A stretch of 64,000 nt of DNA from NCBI GenBank assembly GCA_046349435.1, contig JAXMCI010000012.1, forward strand, positions 124,001 through 188,000, written 5' to 3'. Shown piece after piece: positions 35,639-44,448 of the stretch. Within the stretch, counting starts at the first letter, position 1. Each line of letters starts with the position of its first letter. The notes below the pieces were generated by a model, which was not told the origin of the DNA, made no database searches, and saw nothing but the letters and a program-made list of their open reading frames with translations. Source of the stretch: JAXMCI01 sp046349435 (GTDB lineage: Bacteria > Pseudomonadota > Alphaproteobacteria > Dongiales > Dongiaceae). The position numbers and the translations under genes were made by a program.

Positions 35639-35911
35639 TCAGGCCTTGGGCACGGCGATGACGCGGCCGGGCTCGCGCACCAGCTCGGAGGATTCGAGCT
35701 CGGTGTTGGCGTCGGCGATGTGCCAGTACCGCGTCGCATCGCGGGTGCGCGCCTCGCTCATCGCATCGAGCTTGTCGTGCGCCGCCACGGTCGTCGGCTC
35801 GCCCTCGGTCGCCGGCAGCCGGCGCAAGGTCACCGCCTCGACCTCGCGCCCGCCGCGGTCGCGGGCGGTGACCGTCGGCAGCCCGGCATAGCGCGAGTTC
35901 TTCAGGAACAT
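35639..35911 (-). CDS. LysM-type baseplate protein, first gene of the operon
   Basis: This 90-residue protein from ATG 35911 carries a C-terminal LysM-like domain (DATRYWHIADANTELESSEL, then PGRVIAVP). It matches the small LysM proteins (Afp7/gp53-like) that sit between tube and hub in contractile injection systems. AGGA lies upstream of the start. It is the first gene in the operon; the next gene upstream is an unrelated reductase ending at 36099, so no sheath or tube gene precedes it here. Confidence 0.85.
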   Translation of the reverse strand: MFLKNSRYAGLPTVTARDRGGREVEAVTLRRLPATEGEPTTVAAHDKLDAMSEARTRDATRYWHIADANTELESSELVREPGRVIAVPKA

Positions 35912-35973
35912 GGAACGGCGTCCTGAGCAGACAGTCCTGGTCCCCGTTGCGCTCGACCGACCACCGCCCCTCT

Positions 35974-36046
35974 TGTCATGCCCGGGCTTGACCCGGGCAT
36001 CCATCGTGCGGCGGCCCTGGATTGCCGGGTCGAGCCCGGCAATGAC
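35974..36046. repeat. Paired-hairpin interspersed repeat (REP/BIME-like)
   Basis: Two perfect hairpins lie side by side: ATGCCCGGG-CTTGA-CCCGGGCAT at 35978-36000 and ATTGCCGGG-TCGAG-CCCGGCAAT at 36021-36043. Outer TGTCAT and ATGACA make the pair jointly palindromic. This is the common alphaproteobacterial intergenic repeat type. It separates the reductase gene from the injection-system operon, where it could act as terminator or mRNA-stability element. Confidence 0.85.
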
Positions 36047-36098
36047 ACGAAGGGGCGGGCGGCGCTGCGAGATGATGGCGCAGCCAATCATGTCTCGC

Positions 36099-37169
36099 TT
36101 ACGGAATGATCCGCTCGCGGCGCAGCCGGTCGAACAGGTCGAGGAACGAGCCGACCGAGCGCTGGTAGCCGAGGAAGCCGCGCTCGCGGCTGAGGCCCAT
36201 GTCGGCCATCGTCTCCATGTCGCGGCCGAGATCGAGGTCGACGTGCCAGAAGGGGGCCACCTCCTCGATGCGGTAGGGCTTCAGCCCGTGCCGGCGCACG
36301 ATGGCATCCCAGTCCGGCCCGGCATCGGCGAGCATGGCGGCGAGCGGCGAGGCCTTGCCGGGGTAGGGCGCCACGGGCAGGCCGAAATACCCGGCGATGT
36401 GGCCCCACATGCGGCGCCAGCGGAAGACGTCGCCATTGACCACGTTGAAGGCGGTGTCGGCGGCGGCCGGGGAATCGGCTTCCCAGATCAGGTGCCGGGC
36501 GAGCAGGCGGGCGTCGGTGATGTCGACCAGCCCGCCATGCTGCTGCGGCGAGCCGGGGAAGAGGAACGGCCGCCCCGTCTCCTTCGCCAGCGTGGCGTAG
36601 ACGCCGAGCGCCGTGCCGAGGTTCATCACGTTGCCGGGGGCGTAGCCGATCACCGTGTGCGGCCGCGCCACCGACCAGGTGAAGCCGTGCCGCTTCGCCG
36701 CGGCGAACAGCACGTCCTCCTGCGTGTAGTAGAAATTGTCGCCCGGCACCCGGGGCATGTCCTCGGTGAAGGGCGTCTCGATCGGCGTCTGCGCATAGGC
36801 CTCGAACGAGCCGAGATAGTGCTTGAGGCCGGTCATCAGCGCGGCGTGGCGCAGCCGGCCGCCGGCGGCCACCGCGTCGAGCGCGTTCTGCAGCATCAGG
36901 CCGTTGACGCGGCAGTTCTCCGTCTCGGTCGACTGGCGCGCCCAGCTGGTGAAGTAGAGGTGCTCCGCGCCGATGCCGGCGAGCGCCTGGCGGGTGGCGG
37001 CGGCGTCGAGCAGGTCGGTCGCGACGTGCTCGACGCCGGGCAGGCCCTCGGGCGGGCGGCGCGAGACGCCGACGACGCGCCAGCCGCCGGCGGCGGCGAG
37101 CTGCTCGGCGATGGCGCGGCCGGCGATGCCGGTGACGCCGAAGACGATGGCGGTTCTCGGGGTGGTCAT
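36099..37169 (-). CDS. PRISE-type NAD(P)-dependent reductase (progesterone 5-beta-reductase/iridoid synthase-like SDR)
   Basis: This 356-residue extended short-chain dehydrogenase starts TAIVFGVTGIAGRAIAEQLA, giving the G-x-TG-x2-G cofactor loop, with VVGVSRRP after beta-2 pointing to NADPH. The catalytic region is NFYYTQEDVLF with Y followed by TxED instead of the classical YxxxK, and WSVARPHTVIGYAPGNVMNL follows; these are PRISE features. Such enzymes reduce activated enone double bonds. AAGGAA lies 6 bases before ATG 37169. The gene follows zwf by 35 bases and may be co-transcribed, with zwf supplying NADPH; that functional link is an inference. Confidence 0.85.
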   Translation of the reverse strand: MTTPRTAIVFGVTGIAGRAIAEQLAAAGGWRVVGVSRRPPEGLPGVEHVATDLLDAAATRQALAGIGAEHLYFTSWARQSTETENCRVNGLMLQNALDAVAAGGRLRHAALMTGLKHYLGSFEAYAQTPIETPFTEDMPRVPGDNFYYTQEDVLFAAAKRHGFTWSVARPHTVIGYAPGNVMNLGTALGVYATLAKETGRPFLFPGSPQQHGGLVDITDARLLARHLIWEADSPAAADTAFNVVNGDVFRWRRMWGHIAGYFGLPVAPYPGKASPLAAMLADAGPDWDAIVRRHGLKPYRIEEVAPFWHVDLDLGRDMETMADMGLSRERGFLGYQRSVGSFLDLFDRLRRERIIP

Positions 37170-37204
37170 GGCGGTTCCTTCGCGGGTGATCGCGGGCGAC
37201 GCTA

Positions 37205-38692
37205 TCAGATCGGGTCCAGCGCGTCCTCGAGCCAGGCCCGGCCGTCGCGGGCCATCAGCGCGGTGGCGTCGGACGGGCCCCAGCTGCCGGAGGTGTAGGG
37301 CTTCGGGCGCAGGCGGGTCTCCTCCCAGCCGCGGCGGATCGGGTCGATCCAGGCCCAGGCGGCGGCGACCTCGTCGCGGCGCATGAACAGGGTCTGGTTG
37401 CCGCGCACCACGTCCATCAGCAGCCGCTCGTAGCTGTCGGGGTTGCGCACGGTGAAGGTCTCGGCGAAGGTCAGGTTGAGCGGCACGTTGCGGAAGCGCA
37501 GGCCGCCCGGGCCGGGATCCTTGCACATCAGGAACAGCTTCACGCCCTCGTCCGGCTGCAGCCGGACGACCAGCCGGTTGGCGACCAGCTGGTCGGTCGC
37601 CTCGCCGAAGATCGAATGCGGCACGCAGCGGAACTGCACGACGATGTCGGAGGAGCGGCCGGCCAGCCGCTTGCCGGTGCGCAGGTAGAAGGGCACCCCG
37701 GCCCAGCGCCAGTTGCCGATCTCCGCCTTGAGCGCGACGTAGGTCTCGGTGGTGCTCTCGTTGCGGCCGAGCTCCTGCAGGTAGCCCGGCACCGCCACCC
37801 CCTCGATCGCGCCCGCCCGGTACTGGCCGCGCACCGTCACCCGCTGCACCTCGCCGTCGGCGATCGGCTTCAGCGCCCGCAGCACCTTCAGCTTCTCGTC
37901 GCGCACCGCGTCGGCGTCGAGCGAGGAGGGCGGCTCCATGGCGACCAGGCAGAGCAGCTGCAGCAGGTGGTTCTGCACCATGTCGCGCAGCGCGCCGGAG
38001 TGGTCGTAGTACTCGCCGCGGCTGCCGACGCCCAGCGTCTCGGAGACGGTGATCTGGACGTGGTCGATCGCCGCCGAGTTCCAGCGCGGCTCGAGCAGCA
38101 CGTTGGCGAAGCGCAGGGTGATCAGGTTCTGCACCGTCTCCTTGCCGAGGTAATGGTCGATCCGGTAGGTCTGCTCCTCGGAGAAGACCTCGGCGACGGT
38201 GTCGTTGATGGCGCGCGCCGACTGGGTGTCGTGGCCGAGCGGCTTCTCCAGCACCACCCGGGTCGCCGGCGTCACCAGCCCGATGCGGTCGAGGTTGCGG
38301 CAGATCGGGCCGAACAGGTCCGGCCCGGTGGCGAGATAGATGACCCGGATGCGCTCCGGCGCCGCGGCGAGCAGGGCGACCAGATCCGGCGCGCCTTCCT
38401 CGCCGGCGCCGTCCATGCGGACATAGTGCAGCCGCTTGAGGAAGCGGGCCATGGTCTCCGGGTTCAGCCGCTCGGCCTCGACGAAGCGCGGCAGCGCCTC
38501 CTCGACCCGCTTGGCATAGGCGGCCGCGTCGAGCGCGCTGCGGCCGATGCCGATGATCCGGCTCTCGGCCGGCAGCTGCTCGTCGCAGTCGCGGTGATAG
38601 AGTCCGGGCAGCAGCTTGCGCATGGCGAGGTCGCCGGTGCCCCCGAACACCACGAGGTCGAAGGGTTGCACCGGAAGGAACTGGGCCGTCAT
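37205..38692 (-). CDS. zwf: Glucose-6-phosphate 1-dehydrogenase
   Basis: This 495-residue enzyme oxidises glucose-6-phosphate to 6-phosphogluconolactone, making NADPH. The family signatures are complete: nucleotide-binding VVFGGTGDLAMRKLLPGLYH, LEKPLGHD, and the active-site peptide RIDHYLGKETVQNLITLRFA with catalytic His and Lys. Cytoplasmic, normal length. Pentose-phosphate partners (pgl, edd, gnd) are not adjacent, unlike many zwf loci. The PRISE-type reductase is the next gene on the same strand. Confidence 0.97.
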   Translation of the reverse strand: MTAQFLPVQPFDLVVFGGTGDLAMRKLLPGLYHRDCDEQLPAESRIIGIGRSALDAAAYAKRVEEALPRFVEAERLNPETMARFLKRLHYVRMDGAGEEGAPDLVALLAAAPERIRVIYLATGPDLFGPICRNLDRIGLVTPATRVVLEKPLGHDTQSARAINDTVAEVFSEEQTYRIDHYLGKETVQNLITLRFANVLLEPRWNSAAIDHVQITVSETLGVGSRGEYYDHSGALRDMVQNHLLQLLCLVAMEPPSSLDADAVRDEKLKVLRALKPIADGEVQRVTVRGQYRAGAIEGVAVPGYLQELGRNESTTETYVALKAEIGNWRWAGVPFYLRTGKRLAGRSSDIVVQFRCVPHSIFGEATDQLVANRLVVRLQPDEGVKLFLMCKDPGPGGLRFRNVPLNLTFAETFTVRNPDSYERLLMDVVRGNQTLFMRRDEVAAAWAWIDPIRRGWEETRLRPKPYTSGSWGPSDATALMARDGRAWLEDALDPI

Positions 38693-39232
38693 GGGCTGCC
38701 TCTTGCTGCTCGTGCAGGCGGGGAGGGGCGGTTATACCGCGATGCAGCATGGCGGGTCGACCCGGGCTGGAGGCACGGCGGCGCCGGTGCGGCGGAGAGG
38801 CAGCAGGAATGGCACGCGGAGGCGCGGAGGCGCGGAGGAGGGCTGCGCCGGCCGTGGCGGCGCCGGAGTCGCGGAGAGGCAGAAAATTGGCACGCGAAGG
38901 CGCGAAGGCCGCGAAGGGTGGGGCGACGCTGGCCTGCGCTTCGCGCGATCGATCATCGTCTCCGCTCCAGAGCCCTCATGCTGAGCTTGTCGAAGCATGG
39001 GGGCCGGCACGGGGGCAGGGAGCGCACCTCGCCTTCGCACCTTCGCCGTGAGCCGATGTCCCTCTCCAGGGCAGCGGCGCTGCCGTGCCGGCCTCGCCCT
39101 TCGACAAGCTCAGAACGAGGCTCCGAGGTTGCGCGCGGGCTGCCGAAGCCTTCGCGCCGGACGCGGCTCTGGCGTCTCGCGGGCTTCGTCGCGGCGGGCT
39201 AGGATGCGCCGGCACCAGGGGAAGGACGATCG
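38693..39232. repeat. Repeat-rich spacer between zwf and the oxidoreductase operon
   Basis: No convincing gene is seen in these 540 bases. Two imperfect direct copies of about 65 bases (near 38776-38843 and 38854-38920) share CGGAGAGGCAG and GGCACGCG followed by degenerate GCGGAGG or GCGAAGG triplications. Further on, CTGAGCTTGTCGAAG at 38981-38995 has its exact reverse complement at 39099-39113, a widespread proteobacterial repeat. The spacer holds the promoters of both divergent units, but none can be picked out. Confidence 0.75.
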
Positions 39233-40366
39233 ATGGGCAGCTCGGAATCCCGGCCGGTTCGCTTCGGCCTCGTCGGCGCGGGGGCGATCATGCGCCTCAG
39301 CCATGCGCCGGTGATCACCCGCTCGGCCGAGACGACGCTGGTCGGCGTGTTCGACCGCGACCCGGCGCGCGCCGCCGAGCTCGCCGGCGAGTTCGGCGCG
39401 CCGTTCCACACCGGCGAGCTGGCGGCGCTGCTCGAGCGGCGCGACATCGATGCCGTCGTCGTGGCGACGCCGAACGTCCACCATCCCGAGGCGGTGCTGG
39501 CGGCCGCGGCGGCCGGCAAGCATGTGCTGTGCGAGAAGCCGCTCGCCATCGACATCGCCAGCGCGCGCGCCATGGTCGAGGCCTGCGAGCGGGCCGGGGT
39601 GGTGCTGCAGGTCGGGTTCAACCAGCGCTACTGGAACCAGGTGCGCATCGCCAAGCAGCTGCTCGAGGCCGGCTTCATCGGCCAGGTGCATGCCGTGCGC
39701 TCGGTCTATTCGGAGCGCTGGACGGCCTATCCCGCCGCGACGCGGTACCGCTACGACCTCGCGCAGTCGGGCGGCGCCACCATCATCGACCTGACCATCC
39801 ACCGCATCGACCTGCTGCGGCACCTGGTCGGCGACTTCACGGCGGTGTTCGCCGAGCTGGCGCACAGCGTGGTGCCCGACAAGGTCGACGACAATGTCTG
39901 GCTGCTCGCCCGCTTCGCCGGCGGGGCGCGCGGCTGCCTCTCCTCCGACCGCTACTCGCCGGCGATCGGCGACGGCACCGACCTCTACGGCTCGGAGGGC
40001 ACCATCCATCTCGCCACCGAGACGCTGAACCCGTTCCACGCCGCGCCGCTCGCCGTCTACACCGAGAAGAAGGCCGAGGAGCTGCCGGAGGTGCTGCGCC
40101 AGGCGCACTATCCCGACGCCTGGTGGAAGGGCTTCACCGGCGGCTGGATCACCGTCAAGCCGCCGCGCAACAGCCCCTACGAGGCGCAGCTCGCCGCCTT
40201 CGTCGAGAGCGTGCGCACCGGCGCGCCGCCCTTCGTCTCCGGCCGCGACGGCCTCAAGGCGCAGGAGGTCATCCAGGCGGCCTACCTGGCGCAGCGCGGC
40301 GGCGGCTGGGTCGACCTGCCGCTGCCCGCCGACGCCCCCTTCCAGGTCCCCGACTACGGAGCTTGA
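39233..40366 (+). CDS. Gfo/Idh/MocA-family sugar or inositol dehydrogenase
   Basis: This 377-residue NAD(P)-dependent oxidoreductase has RFGLVGAGAIMRLSHAPVIT as Rossmann start, DAVVVATPNVHHPEAVLAAA and the family's CEKPLAID with its conserved Lys. The C-terminal domain has SGGATIIDLTIHRIDLLRHL with the catalytic-type D-x3-H. ATG 39233 follows GGGGAAGGA. A sugar-phosphate-isomerase-like gene starts 4 bases after its stop; such pairs usually degrade cyclitols or uncommon sugars through keto intermediates. Substrate unknown. Confidence 0.9.
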   Translation: MGSSESRPVRFGLVGAGAIMRLSHAPVITRSAETTLVGVFDRDPARAAELAGEFGAPFHTGELAALLERRDIDAVVVATPNVHHPEAVLAAAAAGKHVLCEKPLAIDIASARAMVEACERAGVVLQVGFNQRYWNQVRIAKQLLEAGFIGQVHAVRSVYSERWTAYPAATRYRYDLAQSGGATIIDLTIHRIDLLRHLVGDFTAVFAELAHSVVPDKVDDNVWLLARFAGGARGCLSSDRYSPAIGDGTDLYGSEGTIHLATETLNPFHAAPLAVYTEKKAEELPEVLRQAHYPDAWWKGFTGGWITVKPPRNSPYEAQLAAFVESVRTGAPPFVSGRDGLKAQEVIQAAYLAQRGGGWVDLPLPADAPFQVPDYGA

Positions 40367-40369
40367 GCG

Positions 40370-41197
40370 ATGCTGGCCGGCTTCCATTCCGTGGCGCTGC
40401 ACCGCGACCCGATCGCCCTCGCCATCGACAAGGTGGCGGCGGCGGGCTATCGCGGCATCGAGCTCAACGCCGAGACCCTGCCCTGGGCCAAGCCGCACGT
40501 CACGCCGGAGACCCCGGCGGCGGCGCGGCAGGCGATCGCCGCGCGCTGCGCCGCCGCCGGGCTCGCCATCACCGCGGTCGGCGCCCACATCCCGATGCTG
40601 TTCGAATCGGCGGCGGAGCGGCGCCAGGCGATCGACTACGTCAATGGCTGCATAGCGCTGGCCCGCGACGTCGGATCGCCGGTCGTCCACATCCTGTCCG
40701 GCGAACAGCCGGCGGGGGCGGGCGCGGCGGAGAGCTGGCGCTGGTTCGCCGATGCGGTCGCCGAATGCGGTGCCGCCGCGAAGGCGGCGGGCGTGGCCCT
40801 GGCGGTCGAGGCGATCGCCGGCCACCGCTTCCATGCCGTGGCCGACTACGCGCAGCTGCAGCGCGACCTGCCGGGCACCGACGTCCGGGTCAACTTCGAC
40901 CCAAGCCATCTCTTCGTCCAGGGCGAGGACCCGCTGCGGCTGGTCGCCGAGCAGGCCGGCCGCATCGCCCACATGCACGCCAAGGACGGCAAGGGGCGCT
41001 TCCCCGACTTCGCCTTCCCGCCGCTCGGGCAGGGCGCCATCGACTTCACGGCGCTCTTCGCCGCGCTGCGCCGGGCCGGCTATGACGGCCCGGTGTCGGT
41101 CGAGTACGAGGCGCAGGAGTTCGGCTACCACGAGCCCGAGGCGACCGTGCTGTCGCACGGCAAGGCGTTCCTCGCCGGGCTCGGCGTCGCGGCCTGA
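40370..41197 (+). CDS. Sugar-phosphate isomerase/epimerase-like TIM-barrel protein
   Basis: This 275-residue protein belongs to the xylose-isomerase-like (AP endonuclease 2) TIM-barrel family. Metal-ligand segments are visible: ALAVEAIAGH (Glu), VRVNFDPSHLF (Asp, His), HMHAKD (His) and GPVSVEYEAQEFG (Glu). It is tightly linked to the dehydrogenase upstream. Family members epimerise or isomerise keto sugars and inosose derivatives. The exact reaction is not inferable. Confidence 0.87.
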   Translation: MLAGFHSVALHRDPIALAIDKVAAAGYRGIELNAETLPWAKPHVTPETPAAARQAIAARCAAAGLAITAVGAHIPMLFESAAERRQAIDYVNGCIALARDVGSPVVHILSGEQPAGAGAAESWRWFADAVAECGAAAKAAGVALAVEAIAGHRFHAVADYAQLQRDLPGTDVRVNFDPSHLFVQGEDPLRLVAEQAGRIAHMHAKDGKGRFPDFAFPPLGQGAIDFTALFAALRRAGYDGPVSVEYEAQEFGYHEPEATVLSHGKAFLAGLGVAA

Positions 41198-41215
41198 GGC
41201 GGGGACGCCGGCGGG

Positions 41216-42958
41216 GTGATCGGGCTCTATCGCGCGCTGTGGCGCTACGCCGCCGGACGGCGGCGGGCCCTGGTCGCGGCGATCGCGCTGCTCGCCGGCG
41301 CCCAGATCATCAAGCTGGCGATTCCGTGGCTGGCGGCCCGCGCGCTCAACGCGCTGCAGCTCTCCGGCGCGGCGGGACTCGAGACCGCGGCCTGGTCGCT
41401 GGTGCTGATCGTCGCGGCGGCGGCGGCGAGCTGGGTGCTGCACGGGCCCGGCCGGGTGATCGAGCGCAGCGTCGCCATCCATGTGCGCAGCCGCTTCACC
41501 GACACGCTCTATGCCCGGCTCGCCGCGCTGCCGCTCGCCTGGCACGAGCGGCACCATTCCGGCGAGACGCTGCACCGGGTCGACCGCTCCAGCCGGGCGC
41601 TGTTCGACTTCGCCCAGCACCAGTTCGTCTACCTGCACAACATCGTCAACCTGGTCGGGCCGGTCGCCGCGATCTTCCTCGCCTCGGCCCTCACCGGAAC
41701 CGCGGCGCTGGTCGGCTATCTCGCAGTCGCCGTGCTGGTGATCCGCTTCGACCGCACCACGCTGCGCGTCGCCGGCGAGGAGAACCGCGCCGAGCGGCGC
41801 TACGCCGCCGCGCTGGCCGACTGCCTCGGCAACATCGCGACGGTGCTGACCCTGCGGCTGCAGGAGCCGACCCGGCGCATGCTGGCCGAGCGCCTGGCCG
41901 ACCTCGCCGCCCCGTTCCGGCGCAACGCGGCGCTGACCGAGACGAAATGGTGCGCCGTCGACCTGCTCAATCACGGGCTGCGCGTCGGGCTGGTGCTGCT
42001 CTATGGCTGGCTGTCCTGGCGCGACAGCGGCACCGTGCTGCTCGGCGGCGCGGTGATGGTGTTCCAGTACGCCCAGCAGGCCGGCGGGGTGATCAGCGCG
42101 ACGGCCAACCACTATCACGAGCTGGTCGGCCACCAGGCCGCGTTCGCCGACGCCGCCACCATCCTCGCCGAGACGGTCGAGCCGCGGCCGGTGCCGGCGC
42201 CGCTGCCGGCGGGCTGGCGGACCATCGCCGTGGCCGACCTGTCCTTCGCCTATCCCGTCCGGCGCCAGGAGGCCCCCGGCCTGGCCGACATCGCGCTCAC
42301 CCTGACCCGCGGCCGGCGCATCGCGCTGGTCGGCGAGAGCGGTGCCGGCAAGAGCACCTTGATGCGCGTGCTGGCCGGGCTGCACCCGGCGGCGTCCGGC
42401 CGCTACGCCGTCGACGGCGCGCCGCGCCCCGACCTCCGCGACCTCGGCGCCTTCGCCACCCTGCTGCCGCAGGAGCCCGAGCTGTTCGAGAGCAGCTTCC
42501 GCCACAACATCACGCTGGGCCTGCCGACCGACGAGGCGGCCGTCGCCTGGGCCTGCGAGCTCGCCCAGCTCGGCCCGCTGCTCGCGGAATCGCCGGCCGG
42601 GCTCGACACCCCGATCGCCGAGCGCGGCGCCAACCTGTCGGGCGGCCAGCGCCAGCGGCTGGCGCTGGCCCGCGGCCTGCTCGCCGCCCGCGACAGCGCG
42701 CTCGTCATGCTCGACGAGCCGACCAGCAGCGTCGACCCGGCCACCGAGGCCGCCATCCATGACGGGATCTTCGCCGCCTTCGCCGGAAGCTGCCTGGTCA
42801 GCTCGGTGCACCGGCTGAGCCTGCTGCCCCGGTTCGACGAGATCGTGCTGCTGGCGCGCGGCCGCGTCGTCGATGTCGGCCCGCTGCAGGACCTGCTGGC
42901 GCGCCAGCCGGCCTTCCGCGCGCTCTGGCAGCGGGCCTCGGCCGCGCCGGCGGCCTGA
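41216..42958 (+). CDS. ABC transporter, fused permease and ATPase (exporter type)
   Basis: This 580-residue half-transporter starts at GTG 41216, 18 bases after the isomerase gene. Residues about 1-310 form a six-helix ABC exporter domain, with HHSGETLHRVDRSSRALFDF matching the coupling region. The ATPase has Walker A VGESGAGKSTLMR, Q-loop LLPQEPELFESSF, signature LSGGQRQRLALARGL, Walker B SALVMLDEPTSSVD and the switch His in SSVHRLSL. It would homodimerise in the inner membrane. The substrate is unknown; the upstream sugar-enzyme genes may supply it, though exporters of this type more often move lipids or peptides. Confidence 0.9.
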   Translation: MIGLYRALWRYAAGRRRALVAAIALLAGAQIIKLAIPWLAARALNALQLSGAAGLETAAWSLVLIVAAAAASWVLHGPGRVIERSVAIHVRSRFTDTLYARLAALPLAWHERHHSGETLHRVDRSSRALFDFAQHQFVYLHNIVNLVGPVAAIFLASALTGTAALVGYLAVAVLVIRFDRTTLRVAGEENRAERRYAAALADCLGNIATVLTLRLQEPTRRMLAERLADLAAPFRRNAALTETKWCAVDLLNHGLRVGLVLLYGWLSWRDSGTVLLGGAVMVFQYAQQAGGVISATANHYHELVGHQAAFADAATILAETVEPRPVPAPLPAGWRTIAVADLSFAYPVRRQEAPGLADIALTLTRGRRIALVGESGAGKSTLMRVLAGLHPAASGRYAVDGAPRPDLRDLGAFATLLPQEPELFESSFRHNITLGLPTDEAAVAWACELAQLGPLLAESPAGLDTPIAERGANLSGGQRQRLALARGLLAARDSALVMLDEPTSSVDPATEAAIHDGIFAAFAGSCLVSSVHRLSLLPRFDEIVLLARGRVVDVGPLQDLLARQPAFRALWQRASAAPAA

Positions 42959-43095
42959 GGACCGGCGCCGCCACACCGGAATTGCGGAGAATAGGGGTGT
43001 CGTCCTAGGAACGGCGACACAGACGGCCTGGGATTTTTCGCCGCAGGTTGCCGGAATGGTGTAGGCTGGACCGCGTGGGGAAGCGAGGTCGTGCC

Positions 43096-44424
43096 ATGAC
43101 GTCGACCGACCATCCGGCGAATCCAGCGGCCATGCCCGCCATGGCTCGACCGCCTTCGGCCATGCCGATCCTGGATGCCTTCGACGCGATCGCGGCGGGC
43201 GGAGGCGATCCCGCCGCGATCGCCGGCCGGCAGCTGCAGTTCATCCTGGAGCAGATCCGCGGCAATGCGCCGGCCTTCTTCGCCGAGCTGCGCGACCGCC
43301 GGCCGATCCTGCGGACGCCGATGGCGACGGTGGTGACGCGGTTCCGCGACGTCGAGGAGATCCTCCACCGCGAGGAGGTCTTCTCCGTCGGCCCGTATCT
43401 GCCGCGGATGATGGGCGTGATCGGCCCCTTCGTCCTCAGCCAGGACATCACGCCGCGCTACGACCACGACATTTCCGTGATGCGTCTCGTGGTCCGGCGC
43501 GAGGACCTGCCTGACGTGAAGGAGATCGTCTCGCGCCACGCGGCGGCGATCGTCGCCGGGCTGTTCGGGCAAGGCGGGCCGGTCGACATCGTCCGTCCCC
43601 TCACCCGGACGGTGCCGCTGCGGCTGGCGGAGGAGTATTTCGGGTTCGCCGCGGCAGAGGACGGGCAGATGATGGGGTGGGCGCGGGCCTGCTTCCGCGA
43701 GTTCTTCATCAACCTGCTCGACAATCCCGCGGTCCGGGCCCCGGCGGTCGCCGCCGGCGCCGAGATGCGCGCGCGCCTCGAGGCGCTGCTGGCCGAGCGC
43801 CGTGCCGCGGGCTGCGACGCGCGGGACGACGTCATGGGGCGGCTGCTCCGGCTGCAGCGCGCCGGCGACGTGGCGGCGCTCGAGGAGGACGACATCTGCC
43901 GGACCCTGATGGGGCTGGTCATCGGCATGGTCGAGACCACCTCGCAGGCGGCGATCCAGGCGCTGCTCGTGCTGTTCTCCCGGCCGGAGGCGCTGGCCGC
44001 CGCGGCGGCCGCGGCGAAGGCCGACGACGACGAGGCGCTGGCGCAGCTCGTCTTCGAGGCGCTCCGCTTCCGGCCGATCAATCCCATGGTGGTCCGCGTC
44101 GCCCGGGAGGATTACCGCCTCGCCGCCGGCAGCGCCCATCGCAAGCTGATCCGCAAGGGCACGACCATCTTCGCCATGACCTGGTCGGCGATGCTCGACC
44201 CGCGCGTGGTGGAGGCGCCCGAGGAGTTCCGGCCGGGCCGGCCGGAGAGCCACTACCTGCACTTCGCGACCGGCCGGCATGCCTGCTACGGCCGCTACAT
44301 CAGCCGGATCCAGATCCCGCAGATCCTCAAGCCGCTGCTGCGGCTGGACGGGCTGCGCCCGGCGGGCGCCCCGACCTTCGACGGCACCTTCCCCGACAGC
44401 CTGCCGGTCGCCGCCGGCCCCTGA
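43096..44424 (+). CDS. Cytochrome P450
   Basis: This 442-residue soluble P450 starts at ATG 43096, supported by AAGCGAGG 7 bases upstream. The I-helix segment is GLVIGMVETTSQAA, the K-helix ExxR is EALRF, and the haem-binding loop is FATGRHACYGRYIS with thiolate C397. The conserved I-helix Gly/Ala-x2-Glu/Asp-Thr pattern reads GMVETT. No ferredoxin or reductase gene is adjacent, so electrons come from elsewhere. It converges with a dihaem protein/oleate hydratase pair; together these suggest lipid oxidation, but the substrate is only inferred from context. Confidence 0.92.
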   Translation: MTSTDHPANPAAMPAMARPPSAMPILDAFDAIAAGGGDPAAIAGRQLQFILEQIRGNAPAFFAELRDRRPILRTPMATVVTRFRDVEEILHREEVFSVGPYLPRMMGVIGPFVLSQDITPRYDHDISVMRLVVRREDLPDVKEIVSRHAAAIVAGLFGQGGPVDIVRPLTRTVPLRLAEEYFGFAAAEDGQMMGWARACFREFFINLLDNPAVRAPAVAAGAEMRARLEALLAERRAAGCDARDDVMGRLLRLQRAGDVAALEEDDICRTLMGLVIGMVETTSQAAIQALLVLFSRPEALAAAAAAAKADDDEALAQLVFEALRFRPINPMVVRVAREDYRLAAGSAHRKLIRKGTTIFAMTWSAMLDPRVVEAPEEFRPGRPESHYLHFATGRHACYGRYISRIQIPQILKPLLRLDGLRPAGAPTFDGTFPDSLPVAAGP

Positions 44425-44448
44425 GGCGCGCCGGCGACCCGGCCTCAG
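44421..44448. terminator. Possible bidirectional terminator hairpin
   Basis: CTGAGGC at 44421-44427 pairs with GCCTCAG at 44442-44448 across a 14-base loop, between the convergent P450 and dihaem-protein stops. There is no U-tract, so intrinsic termination is uncertain. Confidence 0.35.

Noticed and set aside
17875..35911. Ordinary prophage
   Set aside because: No capsid, terminase, portal, integrase, lysis or replication genes are present, and DUF4157 and DUF6519 point to an injection-system class.
39110..42976. Long antisense frame across the oxidoreductase, isomerase and ABC genes
   Set aside because: No recognisable domain, and it opposes three well-supported genes.
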